A DNA stretch of 64,000 nt from Candidatus Methanomethylophilaceae archaeon (lineage in GTDB: Archaea > Thermoplasmatota > Thermoplasmata > Methanomassiliicoccales > Methanomethylophilaceae), in the NCBI GenBank assembly GCA_944322255.1, contig CALUOK010000003.1, positions 62,001-126,000 on the forward strand, in the 5' to 3' direction. Each line of letters opens with the position of its first letter. The first letter of the stretch is position 1. Both the position numbers and the translations under genes were made by a program. The notes beneath the pieces are model-generated. The model saw nothing but the letters and a program-made list of their open reading frames with translations. It was not told the DNA's origin and did not search any database. Of this stretch, positions 7,925 through 15,559 are shown piece by piece.

Positions 7925-8350
7925 TCATCTCACGTTGGAACCCAGGAATTTGGATACGGCTCCCAGGGTCGTGTATTTGCCGGTGATCTTCCTGCAGGCC
8001 TCCTCGGGCCTCTCCTTCTCGCAGTCCTGGAACTGCTTGGGGGTGCCGACGAAGACGTGGAGTCTCCTGTAGGCGTCCCTTCCGGAGGTGGTGGTCCAAG
8101 GGATCATTCCCCTGACGCACCTCTTGAACAGGAGGTCCGCCCTGCGGGGGTAGAAGGGTCCCTTCCTCTTGGTGGTGTCTCCGCGGTCGACCTTCGCCTT
8201 GAAGTCGGCGAAGACGTTCTCTTTGACACCGGTGATGACGATGGCCTCGGCGTTGAGGACAACGATCTCCTCTCCATCCATGATCCTCTCGGCGACCACG
8301 CTGGCCAGCCTTCCGTGGATCAGGTTCCTTCCGTCGATAACAGTAACCAT
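7925..8350 (-). CDS. rpl13: 50S ribosomal protein uL13
   Basis: A 141-residue uL13 from ATG 8350 (MVTVIDGRNLIHGRLAS). A GTG 9 bases upstream is an in-frame alternative, but a strong GAGGTGAT ribosome-binding site 5-6 bases before the ATG decides for 8350. That site overlaps the stop of rpl18e, so translation is coupled. Family motifs include RGMIPW and the GR-x-A-x-R-RLHVFVGTP region. Confidence 0.97.
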   Translation of the reverse strand: MVTVIDGRNLIHGRLASVVAERIMDGEEIVVLNAEAIVITGVKENVFADFKAKVDRGDTTKRKGPFYPRRADLLFKRCVRGMIPWTTTSGRDAYRRLHVFVGTPKQFQDCEKERPEEACRKITGKYTTLGAVSKFLGSNVR

Positions 8351-8355
8351 CCAAA

Positions 8356-8715
8356 TCACCTCATGATCCTGACGCCGGTTCCCTTGGGGTTGGCCTCGGC
8401 CAGCTCCTCGAGTGTGAGCGTCTTTCCGCCTGCGGCTACGATGGCCTTGGCGGCGGCATCGGAGAAGTCGTACGCGGCGACTGTGATCTTCTTGCTGATG
8501 TTGCCTGCGGCGAGGACTTTGCCGGGGACGACGATGGTCTCCCCGTCCTGTGCGTACCTCTCCAGTTTGCTGAGATTCGCTTCGGCCCAGTTCCTCTTGG
8601 GTTTCTCGAGCCTAAGCGCGATGTCTCGCCAGATGGCAGCTTCTGTCTCCCTAGTCTTCGCCTTCAGCGTGTCGATGGTGGCGATGAGCTGGGGATTTGT
8701 CTTGCAGCTCTTCAT
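8356..8715 (-). CDS. rpl18e: 50S ribosomal protein eL18
   Basis: A 119-residue eL18 (rpl18e), first gene of the rpl18e-rpl13-rps9-rpoN operon. The SKLERYAQDGETIVVPGKVL and ITVAAYDFSDAAAKAI segments are diagnostic of the archaeal/eukaryal family. A TTTATAAA box on the complement at 8778-8785 gives a short leader of roughly 40 nt. Confidence 0.97.
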   Translation of the reverse strand: MKSCKTNPQLIATIDTLKAKTRETEAAIWRDIALRLEKPKRNWAEANLSKLERYAQDGETIVVPGKVLAAGNISKKITVAAYDFSDAAAKAIVAAGGKTLTLEELAEANPKGTGVRIMR

Positions 8716-9021
8716 ATTTCTGACTCTCCCGACATTTCGGTAAACGGTTTGGGTAAGGGCTCGCTATAGTGGACTTGTTTATAAAGGTATGCCACGCACG
8801 GACGCATGTTATTATAGAGAAAAGAGGAGCGCTCGGATCTGTCCTGAACGGCCCTGCCTCCGCTTCCGGCGTGCGACCGCCACACACGTATTAGGGGGTG
8901 CCGACGCATGTGCCAGACATCCGAAAAATGAACCGTTTTGACATCCGGCGGAACCTACTGCCTGTTCCGGAGGCGCGCCACAGACTACTAATAGACGGGC
9001 GCGATACCTCGCGTGATTATT
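8716..9021. promoter_or_regulatory. divergent intergenic region with rpl18e TATA box
   Basis: About 300 bases with no convincing gene. On the complement, TTTATAAA (8778-8785) is the rpl18e promoter. Toward the plus gene, a weak TATA-like ACTAATAGA (about 8985-8994) lies about 30 bases before the ATG at 9022. The middle (8800-8960) shows no repeat or hairpin I can support. Confidence 0.5.
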
Positions 9022-10068
9022 ATGATAAGGTTCGGTCCCGCGGGAATCCCTCTGTCATGCAAAGGTCGCACCCTTGAAGACGGCATCGAAGACGTCCACA
9101 ACCTCAGCCTGGGCGCCCTGGAGATCCAGTTCGTACGTCCCGGGTCCTTCACCAGGCCCCCCGAGGACGAGGAGATCGGCATGACCCTGAAGGACATCGA
9201 GGAGGACTTCGTCATCGAGATCCTCAGGGACGGGGAGTCCATCTGCGACCCCGACGAGCCCATCGATGAGGACGACGACCTCGTCTTCATGCCCTCCGGC
9301 GTGGCCGCCACCTACGGGGACCTGTACACCATCGGCGAGATGGCCAAGAGGCTGGACGTCAACATGTCCATCCACACCCCGTACTACATGGACCTCGGGT
9401 CCGACGACGAGTTGTCCAACGAGTGCATGAACAGCATCAGGTACGCCGGACTCATCATGAACGCCCTCGACGGCGACATAGTCGTCACCAGCCTCGGACT
9501 CTACGACGGGAAGCGCTCCGAGGAGGACATCGACAACTACATCTACAGCAACATCGCGGACCTCATGGACTGGTGGCAGGGCAACGGGCTCAAACCCAGG
9601 CTCGGCATCGAGATCACCGGCCAGCAGGACGTGTTCGGGTCCCTGGACCAGGTCCTGGACATCTGCGAGCAGATCGACGGCCTCACACCCGTCATCAACT
9701 TCTCCCATCTCCACTCCCGCACCAACGGCTCCCTGATTGACATGGACGACTTCCTCAACGTCCTCGAGATGGTGGAGCCCATGAGCAACGGGCAGATCCA
9801 CACCGCCTTCGCCGGGGTCGACTACATCGACGGGAACGAGAAGAGGCTGACCCCCATCAAGAAGGGCGACCTCAAGTTCGAGCCCCTGGCCGAGGCCCTG
9901 ATCGAGATGAAGCCCAACTGCACGGTCATATCCACATCCCCGCTCCTGGAGCACGACGCGGTCTACATGAGGGTCATCCACGAGAGGGTCCTCAGCAAGA
10001 AGGTCGCCAAGGACCTCAAGGAGAAGAGGAAGGCCGAGGCCAGCGCCGCGGCCGCCACCGGTGAGTGA
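9022..10068 (+). CDS. endonuclease IV-like TIM-barrel protein with acidic insertion
   Basis: A 348-residue protein from ATG 9022 (MIRFGPAGIPLSCKGRTLED), aligned by eye with the 40192-41001 protein, which starts MRFGPAGYPSAGKTPEG. Both are AP-endonuclease-2 type TIM barrels: SIHTPYYMDL (metal His), GIEITG, INFSHLHSRTNG and STSPLLEHDAV are the conserved strand ends. This copy carries an extra acidic stretch of about 50 residues (EDEEIGMTLKDIEEDFV... to ...MPSGVAATYGDL) between strands 2 and 3, and a basic-Ala tail. Whether it is a nuclease or a sugar isomerase is open. It overlaps the next gene by 8 bases. Confidence 0.75.
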   Translation: MIRFGPAGIPLSCKGRTLEDGIEDVHNLSLGALEIQFVRPGSFTRPPEDEEIGMTLKDIEEDFVIEILRDGESICDPDEPIDEDDDLVFMPSGVAATYGDLYTIGEMAKRLDVNMSIHTPYYMDLGSDDELSNECMNSIRYAGLIMNALDGDIVVTSLGLYDGKRSEEDIDNYIYSNIADLMDWWQGNGLKPRLGIEITGQQDVFGSLDQVLDICEQIDGLTPVINFSHLHSRTNGSLIDMDDFLNVLEMVEPMSNGQIHTAFAGVDYIDGNEKRLTPIKKGDLKFEPLAEALIEMKPNCTVISTSPLLEHDAVYMRVIHERVLSKKVAKDLKEKRKAEASAAAATGE

Positions 10069-10609
10069 GTTGGACGCCCCTTTCGAGACCATAATCGAGG
10101 GATGCCGCTCGGCGGTCGGATCCGCCGACCCGGCCTGCACCGAATCCCTCATCGAGGGCATCTTGGACAGCCGCAAGGTGTTCGTCTACGGATCCGGCAG
10201 GTCCGGACTCGTGGGGCAGCTCTTCGCGGTCCGCCTGGTCCAGCTGGGGCTCGACGTGCACTTCGTCGGCGAGATGACCACGCCCATAATCGGCAAGGAG
10301 GACCTGACCATCCTCATCTCGTACACCGGGAAGACGTCCTCCGTCGTTCAGACCGCCCAGATAGCCAGGAGGATCGGCTCCCGCGTGATCTGCATAACCG
10401 GCGCCGCCGGAAGCCCCCTCACGAAGGTGTCCGACACGTCGGTGGTCCTGGACGTACCCCGCAGCGACGACCTCGGGAAGGCTGCGCCGCTGGGCACGAT
10501 ATTCGAGAACTCCTCGCTGCTCTTCTTCGACTGCATCGTCAGCGAGCTCATGTCCCGCACCGGCAACACCGAGGAGGACATGAGGAACAGGCATGCGATC
10601 TGGGTTTGA
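10061..10609 (+). CDS. hxlB: 6-phospho-3-hexuloisomerase (SIS domain)
   Basis: A 182-residue single SIS-domain protein starting at GTG 10061, overlapping the previous gene. Motifs typical of the PHI family are present: FVYGSGRSGLVGQLFAVRL, VHFVGEMTTP, ISYTGKTSSVV and the C-terminal HAIWV. PHI interconverts hexulose-6-phosphate and fructose-6-phosphate; in many archaea the reverse ribulose monophosphate route supplies ribulose-5-phosphate (established). No hexulose-phosphate synthase of the usual type is in the window, which makes the coupled TIM-barrel gene upstream worth attention. Confidence 0.85.
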   Translation: MSELDAPFETIIEGCRSAVGSADPACTESLIEGILDSRKVFVYGSGRSGLVGQLFAVRLVQLGLDVHFVGEMTTPIIGKEDLTILISYTGKTSSVVQTAQIARRIGSRVICITGAAGSPLTKVSDTSVVLDVPRSDDLGKAAPLGTIFENSSLLFFDCIVSELMSRTGNTEEDMRNRHAIWV

Positions 10610-10610
10610 C

Positions 10611-10955
10611 TCACTCCGACATGACTGCCGAAGCCCTTCTGAGCGCCCCGTCCTCGGAGACGAACAGCGAGAACTCCCCGGCGTAGGGGTCCACGACCAC
10701 GAGGACCCCATATGGGAACGACTCCGTGAACGATGCGACCAGTCCCTCATCGGGTTCGGTCCCGCCGTCCTCCATCACGACGGACATGCCGACCCTCGTA
10801 CCCGAGCCGGTCAGCTCGTAGAACCTCCCGGCATCGTCGGACGCCGCCCTGCCCAGTATCGGTTCGGACATCGATCCGTCCTCCGCGGCGCATAAGATGG
10901 CTTCCACGGCGGCCGGACACAGGATCACGTCCGCTCCCTTCGCGAGTCTTCCCAT
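10611..10955 (-). CDS. MPN/JAB-like protein lacking the metal site (tentative)
   Basis: A 114-residue protein. Its layout resembles a compact MPN (JAB) domain: an opening strand-helix VILCPAAVEAILCAAE, a SEPILGR segment where the catalytic glutamate strand would be, and a terminal YGVLVVVDPYAGEFSLFVSE like the usual 'vVDP...g.i..f' end of JAB proteins. The His-x-His-Pro and Ser-x2-Asp metal ligands are not found (the region reads VGMSVVMEDGG...PDEG), so it would be inactive. It follows, 18 bases downstream, a ubiquitin-fold gene. The fold call is by eye only. Confidence 0.4.
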   Translation of the reverse strand: MGRLAKGADVILCPAAVEAILCAAEDGSMSEPILGRAASDDAGRFYELTGSGTRVGMSVVMEDGGTEPDEGLVASFTESFPYGVLVVVDPYAGEFSLFVSEDGALRRASAVMSE

Positions 10956-10973
10956 GGGCCCCGATTCCGCAGG

Positions 10974-11216
10974 TCATTTGAAAAACCCTTCGGGGTCCGG
11001 GATGACGTCCACCACGTCCCCGTCCGAGATGCTGGAGCCGACGGACTGCTCCGGATCCAGGAGGCTGTACCCGTTCCTGAGGATGAAGCCGTCGAACCCA
11101 AGCGCCTCCCTCACGGCGGCATCCACGTCCCCGATCTTGTCGTCCTCCCCGAACTCCATCCTGAGATTCGATCCGCGATTCCTGCAGAACAGTGTGAACC
11201 TTACCATTTCCATCAT
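10974..11216 (-). CDS. ubiquitin-like beta-grasp protein (80 aa)
   Basis: Eighty residues with the ubiquitin order of elements: strand VRFTLFCRNRG, strand LRMEFGEDDKIGDV, helix DAAVREALGF, then FILRNGYSLLDPEQSVGSSI and SDGDVVDVIPDP, which mimic ubiquitin's 'l.gr.L.d...l...i.dGd.i.v' segment. There is no C-terminal Gly-Gly (it ends PEGFFK), unlike SAMP modifiers, so conjugation is doubtful and a YukD/EsaB-like role is possible. Start may be any of three close ATGs (11216, 11213, 11207). It is divergent from the zinc-ribbon membrane protein and followed by the MPN-like gene. Confidence 0.65.
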   Translation of the reverse strand: MMEMVRFTLFCRNRGSNLRMEFGEDDKIGDVDAAVREALGFDGFILRNGYSLLDPEQSVGSSISDGDVVDVIPDPEGFFK

Positions 11217-11309
11217 CCTGCCGCACGATGTACGGCGTTTCTACACTGCTTCGGGAGATTAAAAGCGGACCAGCTACGCTTTAATAACTAGCAAGGTTAA
11301 TGGCGGGAC

Positions 11310-11513
11310 ATGGCGGGCATAAGATTGCCGGAGCACTCCCACTGCAAGTTCTGCGGAGACCCCATCCCGTTCGGGGAGGAGTACTGCGACGAGGAGTGCA
11401 GGAAGAACGAGGCGGCACGCGAAGCGGCCGAGAAACGCAGGGACATGATGTTCTACGTGTCCTCAGGGGTCGCCATCGTCGTGATCGTGGTGGCTGGACT
11501 GATCATCTACTGA
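11310..11513 (+). CDS. DUF2116-type zinc-ribbon protein with C-terminal membrane anchor
   Basis: A 67-residue protein: HSHCKFCGDPIPFGEEYCDE at residues about 10-28 followed by ECRKN gives a C-x2-C...C-x3-C zinc ribbon, then a charged helix, then a membrane segment FYVSSGVAIVVIVVAGLIIY at the extreme C-terminus. This is the architecture of the archaeal DUF2116 family (tail-anchored zinc ribbon). A TATA-like CTTTAATAAC lies at about 11279-11288. Its 3' end overlaps folP by 11 bases on the opposite strand. Confidence 0.8.
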   Translation: MAGIRLPEHSHCKFCGDPIPFGEEYCDEECRKNEAAREAAEKRRDMMFYVSSGVAIVVIVVAGLIIY

Positions 11514-12306
11514 GATTCCGATCGAGTGCGGCCGCGGTCGCGGCCACGTTGTGCACGCGGACCATGTCCGCACCCGACTCCGCCGCTCTTGATGCGGCAT
11601 CCGCCGACGCGACGTCGATGTCCGTGTCCGGATAGGCCCATGCCACCACCCTCTTGCGGGACGACGCCGAGAGAACCGGGAACCCGCAGGAGAAGTACGA
11701 GCTGTGGTCCAGGATCCACAGGTTCTGCTCCATGGACTTGCCGAACCCGATGCCGGGATCGAGTATTATCCTGTCACGCCTGACGCCCGCGTCCATCGCG
11801 GAAGAGGCGAGGTTCTCCAGAGACGAGCGGATGTCCTCGGCGAACCCGTCGCCCATCTCGCCCGCATGCACCGAGCCCATGCCGCCGGGCATGTGCATGA
11901 TCACGGCGTACACGCCGGACGAAGCGCAAACCTCCGCCATCCCGGGACCGCGGAGGCCGTTGACGTCGTTGATGATCTCGGCCCCCAGGGAGATGCACTC
12001 CTCGGCGACCTCCGCCTTCATCGTGTCCACGGACACTGGGATGTCCAGCTCGGAGGCCAGCCTCCTGACCACCGGCCTCAGCCTGCGGAGCTCCTCCTCT
12101 GCCGACACCGGTTCCGAACCCGGACGGGTGGACTCCGCCCCCACGTCTATGACCGACGCCCCCTGCCCGACCATCTCCACGGCATGGCGGACCGCCGTCT
12201 CCGGATCGGTCCACATCCCGCCGTCCGAGAACGAGTCGGGGGTGACGTTCAGTATGCCCATGATGAGGGGGCCCCCTCCCGGGGGCCTCCTCGGTGAGAA
12301 GTTCAT
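11503..12306 (-). CDS. folP: dihydropteroate synthase
   Basis: A 267-residue DHPS that condenses a pterin pyrophosphate with p-aminobenzoate or a related arylamine. Signature motifs in order: MGILNVTPDSFSDGG (residues about 16-30), GAESTRPGS, IINDVNG, MHMPGG, ILDPGIGFGKS and SRKRVVAW. All pterin-site residues I can recognise are intact. The loop after MHMPGG differs from bacterial enzymes (no MQ). In methanogens a DHPS homologue may serve a methanopterin-type pathway or folate; the sequence does not decide. It starts 9 bases after the upstream CCG protein's end. Confidence 0.93.
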   Translation of the reverse strand: MNFSPRRPPGGGPLIMGILNVTPDSFSDGGMWTDPETAVRHAVEMVGQGASVIDVGAESTRPGSEPVSAEEELRRLRPVVRRLASELDIPVSVDTMKAEVAEECISLGAEIINDVNGLRGPGMAEVCASSGVYAVIMHMPGGMGSVHAGEMGDGFAEDIRSSLENLASSAMDAGVRRDRIILDPGIGFGKSMEQNLWILDHSSYFSCGFPVLSASSRKRVVAWAYPDTDIDVASADAASRAAESGADMVRVHNVAATAAALDRNLSR

Positions 12307-12314
12307 AACGGGTT

Positions 12315-13409
12315 TCAGAGGAGCTCGTCGATGATCTCGACCAGGTCCCTGACCTGGATCTTCCTGTCGCCCTTGGCGGCGTCAAGGTTGTTGACGCAGA
12401 AGGGACAGGTGGTGATGACCATGTCGGCGAAGGACGCCTCGTCCAGCCTGGTGCCGGCGATGTCCTTGGCCTCCTCGGGGTAGGCGGACCTCACGCCTCC
12501 GCCGCCTCCGCAGCAGTGGCTGGTCTTCCTGTTGAAGTCCATCTCCTTGAACTCCAGGCCGGGGATCTTGGCGATGACCTCCCTCGGGGGCTCGTAGACT
12601 CCGCAGTGCCTTCCCAGGTGGCAGGGGTCGTGGTACGTGGCCACGCCAGACATGGGCTTGAGCTTCAGGTCCTGCTTGGCAAGGAACTCGGTGATGTGGA
12701 GGACCTCGAACGGGACGTCCACGTACTTGGGGTACTCGATCTTGAACATCCTGTAGCATCCGGCGCAGGAGAGCACGAGGGTCTCGACGCCCATGGCCTT
12801 GATGGCCTCGACGTTCTTCTGCATCAGCTTGGTGACGTCCTCCTGGGGCCATCCGACCCTCTGCATGACGGAGCCGCAGCAGGTCTCGTCGAGCGTCGTG
12901 TAGTCCACGCCCAGCTTCTCCAGGATGGACATGGTCGCCCTGGCGGTCTCCTTGGACCTGTAGGTCGCCGTGCATCCGGCGAAGTACCCGACCTTGGCAT
13001 TGTGGGGCTTCTTTCCGAGGGCCTCCTCCCTGGACGCCTTCTCGCCGAACGGGTTGCCGTCGTTCAGGATGTTCTCGCACATGGACTTGTGCTTGGGCAG
13101 GATGCAGCCGGCCTTCACCAGGTCGGCGCGGCACAGCTCGATGATGTCCACGATCTCGACCTTGGAGGGGCACCTGCGGACGCAGTCCGCACAGGTGGTG
13201 CAGGTGTACATGTTCCTGACAACGGACTCGTCCGGCTGGAGCTCGCCAGTGAGCAGCCCGTACGTGAGGACGATACGTCCCCTCGAGAGGGCGGAGTCCC
13301 ACCCGATCGATTTGAACGAGGGGCACACGCTCTTGCAGAAGCCGCACATGGTGCAGCAGTTGACGGCGTTCCTGACCGCCTCAAGCCTGTCTACGCTGAA
13401 TTCCGACAT
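12315..13409 (-). CDS. HdrD/GlcF-like iron-sulfur protein with two CCG domains
   Basis: A 364-residue protein. N-terminal ferredoxin-type clusters: CCTMCGFCKSVCP (residues about 18-30) and CTTCADCVRRCP (about 69-80). Two CCG domains follow: GCTATYR / ETCCGS / SCAGCYR and DPCHLGRHCG / HCCGGGGG / TCPFCVNN, which bind the noncubane [4Fe-4S] clusters used for disulfide or hydroxyacid chemistry. It follows the LarA-like gene by 3 bases, so the pair is co-transcribed. Either a heterodisulfide reductase subunit D or a hydroxyacid-oxidase iron-sulfur subunit fits; the context with LarA favours the second. Confidence 0.85.
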   Translation of the reverse strand: MSEFSVDRLEAVRNAVNCCTMCGFCKSVCPSFKSIGWDSALSRGRIVLTYGLLTGELQPDESVVRNMYTCTTCADCVRRCPSKVEIVDIIELCRADLVKAGCILPKHKSMCENILNDGNPFGEKASREEALGKKPHNAKVGYFAGCTATYRSKETARATMSILEKLGVDYTTLDETCCGSVMQRVGWPQEDVTKLMQKNVEAIKAMGVETLVLSCAGCYRMFKIEYPKYVDVPFEVLHITEFLAKQDLKLKPMSGVATYHDPCHLGRHCGVYEPPREVIAKIPGLEFKEMDFNRKTSHCCGGGGGVRSAYPEEAKDIAGTRLDEASFADMVITTCPFCVNNLDAAKGDRKIQVRDLVEIIDELL

Positions 13410-13412
13410 ATT

Positions 13413-14654
13413 TCATCCCAACCTCGGTATAGTTACGCTACCGTCCATGAGCACCATCACCCTGGCGCCGGGGTTCTCCCTGAGCGCCTCCGCGACGGCG
13501 TCCGCAACGGTCGGGAACGGGGTGATGTTCGCGTTCCTGAGGAGCTCCGGGTCGAGGTCGGTGACCGCCCAGATCGACGCCCATGTCGCTATCTCGGCCA
13601 TCTTGGCCGCCTTGTGGTAGCCGAGCTTGTACTCGGCCTTGAGGTTCTCGAGGACCTGCTTCGGATCCTTGGAACTGGAGAGCTGCGTCAGGAAGGTCGC
13701 ATGCCCTATACCCTCCCTGCACTTCGAAACCATGATGATCTTCCCGCCCTCCTTGAGCGCCCACTTCCCGTTGTCCAGCGCCTTCTGGGACTGGTACAGG
13801 TCCACGTCCATGGGGTAGGGCGCCACGGAGATGACGACGTCCGCCTTCTCGGGGATGGGGACGGAGAACACCTCGTTGGCCCATCCGACTGCCTTCTCGA
13901 ACGCGGGGTTCAGGGCGCCGGAAGCGACCTTGTAGATGTTCTGGTGCCTGTCCAGGACCATCTGGATAGAGAAGATCTCCTTGCCCTTCACGACCTCCAG
14001 CGCGTCCATCATGTCCTCGTGGACGGGGTTGCCCTCGAGGGCGAGGGACTGGGCCTCCATGCTCATGGCGAGCTTGTGGTTGGCCTCCACGGTCCTGTAG
14101 GATGCGACCCCGGGCAGGAAGGACTTCCTGCCGCCGGTGTATCCGGCGAAGTAGTGGGGCTCCACGGACGTGATGATGATCAGCCTGTCCGCGTCGACCG
14201 CGACCTTGTTGACCTCCATGGGGGTGCCGTTCTTCGAGTCTCCCAGGTAGACGCACTCGGAGTTCTTCGCATCGTGGCAGATGATGCGGTCCTTGAGCTC
14301 CTGGTAGTGGGACCCGAACACGAAGTCGTACTCCTCGGGGGTCATGTCCCTGTGGGTGCCTGTGGCGATGAGGTACCTGGCGGACCTGAGGTCCATCCTC
14401 TTCGAGAGGGCGTCCAAGACCTTCGCGGTGGGAGTGGGGCGGGTTCCGTCGTTGACGATGAAGACGATGTCCTCCCCTCCCTTGAGGAACTCCTCCATGG
14501 ATGCGTATCCGATCGGGTTGTCGATTGACTCGCCTATGACCTTGTCGGGGTCACCGCACTCCACGTCCTTGGGGTAGAACGTACCGATATAGTTCTGGTC
14601 GGGGATCTCCACTTTCTGGACCCCGTCCTTGCCGTACTTCACATCAACGATCAT
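13413..14654 (-). CDS. LarA-family (lactate racemase-like) protein
   Basis: Start placed at ATG 14654 (MIVDVKYGKDGVQKVEIPDQ); the longer frame is spurious. The 413-residue product has DUF2088/LarA features: VNDGTRPTPTAKVLDAL, ATGTHR with the first pincer-pathway histidine, EPHYFAGYTGGRKSFLPG with the second histidine and the cofactor lysine, and EANHKLA. LarA enzymes use a nickel-pincer nucleotide to racemise or epimerise 2-hydroxyacids; the cofactor genes larB, larC and larE are not in this window. A TATA-like TATTTAC on the complement at about 14683-14689 gives a leader of a few bases. Substrate unknown. Confidence 0.85.
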   Translation of the reverse strand: MIVDVKYGKDGVQKVEIPDQNYIGTFYPKDVECGDPDKVIGESIDNPIGYASMEEFLKGGEDIVFIVNDGTRPTPTAKVLDALSKRMDLRSARYLIATGTHRDMTPEEYDFVFGSHYQELKDRIICHDAKNSECVYLGDSKNGTPMEVNKVAVDADRLIIITSVEPHYFAGYTGGRKSFLPGVASYRTVEANHKLAMSMEAQSLALEGNPVHEDMMDALEVVKGKEIFSIQMVLDRHQNIYKVASGALNPAFEKAVGWANEVFSVPIPEKADVVISVAPYPMDVDLYQSQKALDNGKWALKEGGKIIMVSKCREGIGHATFLTQLSSSKDPKQVLENLKAEYKLGYHKAAKMAEIATWASIWAVTDLDPELLRNANITPFPTVADAVAEALRENPGARVMVLMDGSVTIPRLG

Positions 14655-14777
14655 ATGGACCGTGGGACTGATTGCCGAAGTAAATAAAAAAGATGTGCGT
14701 CCGCGCGCGTGAGGGGGTCTGGACGGGCACTTCGCGAATCCTTTGGTCCGGGACGTTCGATGTCTGGCGCAAAATCC

Positions 14778-14804
14778 GATATATATTCGCAAGTGTTACT
14801 TGCG
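14778..14804 (+). promoter_or_regulatory. TATA box plus perfect 17-bp palindromic operator
   Basis: GATATATATT (14778-14787) is directly followed by CGCAAGT-GTT-ACTTGCG (14788-14804), a perfect 7-bp inverted repeat with a 3-base centre. It lies over the expected transcription start, 3 bases before the ATG at 14808, an ideal place for a repressor. Confidence 0.75.
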
Positions 14805-14807
14805 GGT

Positions 14808-15152
14808 ATGATGACGGATTACCAGTCCCCTCTGTCGAACCGCTACGCGGTCGACATCCTCTCCCTCGTCTACGAGAGCGAGAAAATCATGGCCACCGAC
14901 ATGCTCAGGATCGCCAAGAACTACAAGACGGTCATCAAGACCGCGGACCAGCTCGTCGACCTGGGACTCATGACGATGCACCTGGAGGCGGGAAGGCGCC
15001 TGATGAAGATCTACGAGCTCACCCCCAAGGGGAAGGCCATTGCCAAGCGCATGGTCGAGTGCCGCGAGATATTCTACGGAAGGCTCGACTTCGAGGACGG
15101 CAGCGCCTCCGAGAAGTCCGAGAAGAAGTCCAAGAAGCGCTCCAAGTCCTGA
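14808..15152 (+). CDS. winged-helix regulator, probably autoregulated
   Basis: Start placed at ATG 14808 (or 14811) from the TATA box position; an upstream in-frame ATG at 14709 would precede the promoter. The 114-residue product has a winged helix at about 10-80 (MATDMLRIAKNYKTVIKTAD, wing LEAGRRLMKIYELTPKGKAI), then a lysine-rich tail KKSKKRSKS. It resembles archaeal PadR/HxlR-like single-domain regulators. The palindrome on its own start site suggests it represses itself. Target genes beyond itself are unknown; the LarA promoter diverges from it. Confidence 0.75.
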   Translation: MMTDYQSPLSNRYAVDILSLVYESEKIMATDMLRIAKNYKTVIKTADQLVDLGLMTMHLEAGRRLMKIYELTPKGKAIAKRMVECREIFYGRLDFEDGSASEKSEKKSKKRSKS

Positions 15153-15209
15153 ATTCACCTTTCCGCGGGGGTCCGCCCCCGCCACCATTCGGGAACCCGA
15201 CATAATCTT

Positions 15210-15218
15210 TTTATATAG
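15210..15218 (+). promoter_or_regulatory. TATA box of tRNA-Asn
   Basis: TTTATATAG ends 27 bases before the 5' end of tRNA-Asn, the standard archaeal distance. Confidence 0.6.
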
Positions 15219-15244
15219 GTCCCTCATTCGCCATTTTACAACAA

Positions 15245-15320
15245 GCCGCTGTAGCTCAGTAGGTAGAGCGTGTGACTGTTAATCACAAGGTCCTCGGTTC
15301 AAATCCGTGCGGCGGCGCCA
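15245..15320 (+). tRNA. tRNA-Asn (GTT), CCA encoded
   Basis: Acceptor GCCGCTG/CGGCGGC with discriminator G and encoded CCA; D arm TAGCTCAGTAGGTAGAGC; anticodon stem TGTGA/TCACA with loop CTGTTAA (anticodon GTT); T arm CTCGG-TTCAAAT-CCGTG with one T-T mismatch. No intron. Confidence 0.94.
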
Positions 15321-15374
15321 TTCTCACTTCTTCACGATAGTTTTTTAATCAACGTCCTTATAGGGGGCACCCAA

Positions 15375-15448
15375 GGGCTCTTAGCTTAGCTAGGTAGAGC
15401 GTCTGGCTCATAACCAGATGGCCGTCGGTTCAAATCCGGCAGGGCCCA
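15375..15448 (+). tRNA. tRNA with CAT anticodon (elongator Met or Ile2)
   Basis: A 74-nt cloverleaf without CCA: acceptor GGGCTCT/AGGGCCC plus A, anticodon stem TCTGG/CCAGA with loop CTCATAA. The G1-C72 pair excludes the typical archaeal initiator. Elongator Met and agmatidine-type Ile(CAT) cannot be separated by eye. A T-rich TTTTTTAAT about 28 bases upstream is the likely promoter. Confidence 0.9.
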
Positions 15449-15559
15449 CTCATCCAATCCAATGTTCTGATCACATCGCTCTCGTGCCGATCCATGATTT
15501 CTCGGCCGAAAGGCATCTCGGATCCATCCTCGAGAGCCGTACCGTCACATGGTGGCGAA

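Noticed and set aside
12516-14528. 670-residue plus-strand open frame
   Set aside because: It is antisense to the CCG protein and LarA genes; long stop-free antisense frames are expected in GC-rich DNA and the product has Val/Gly/His-rich shadow composition.
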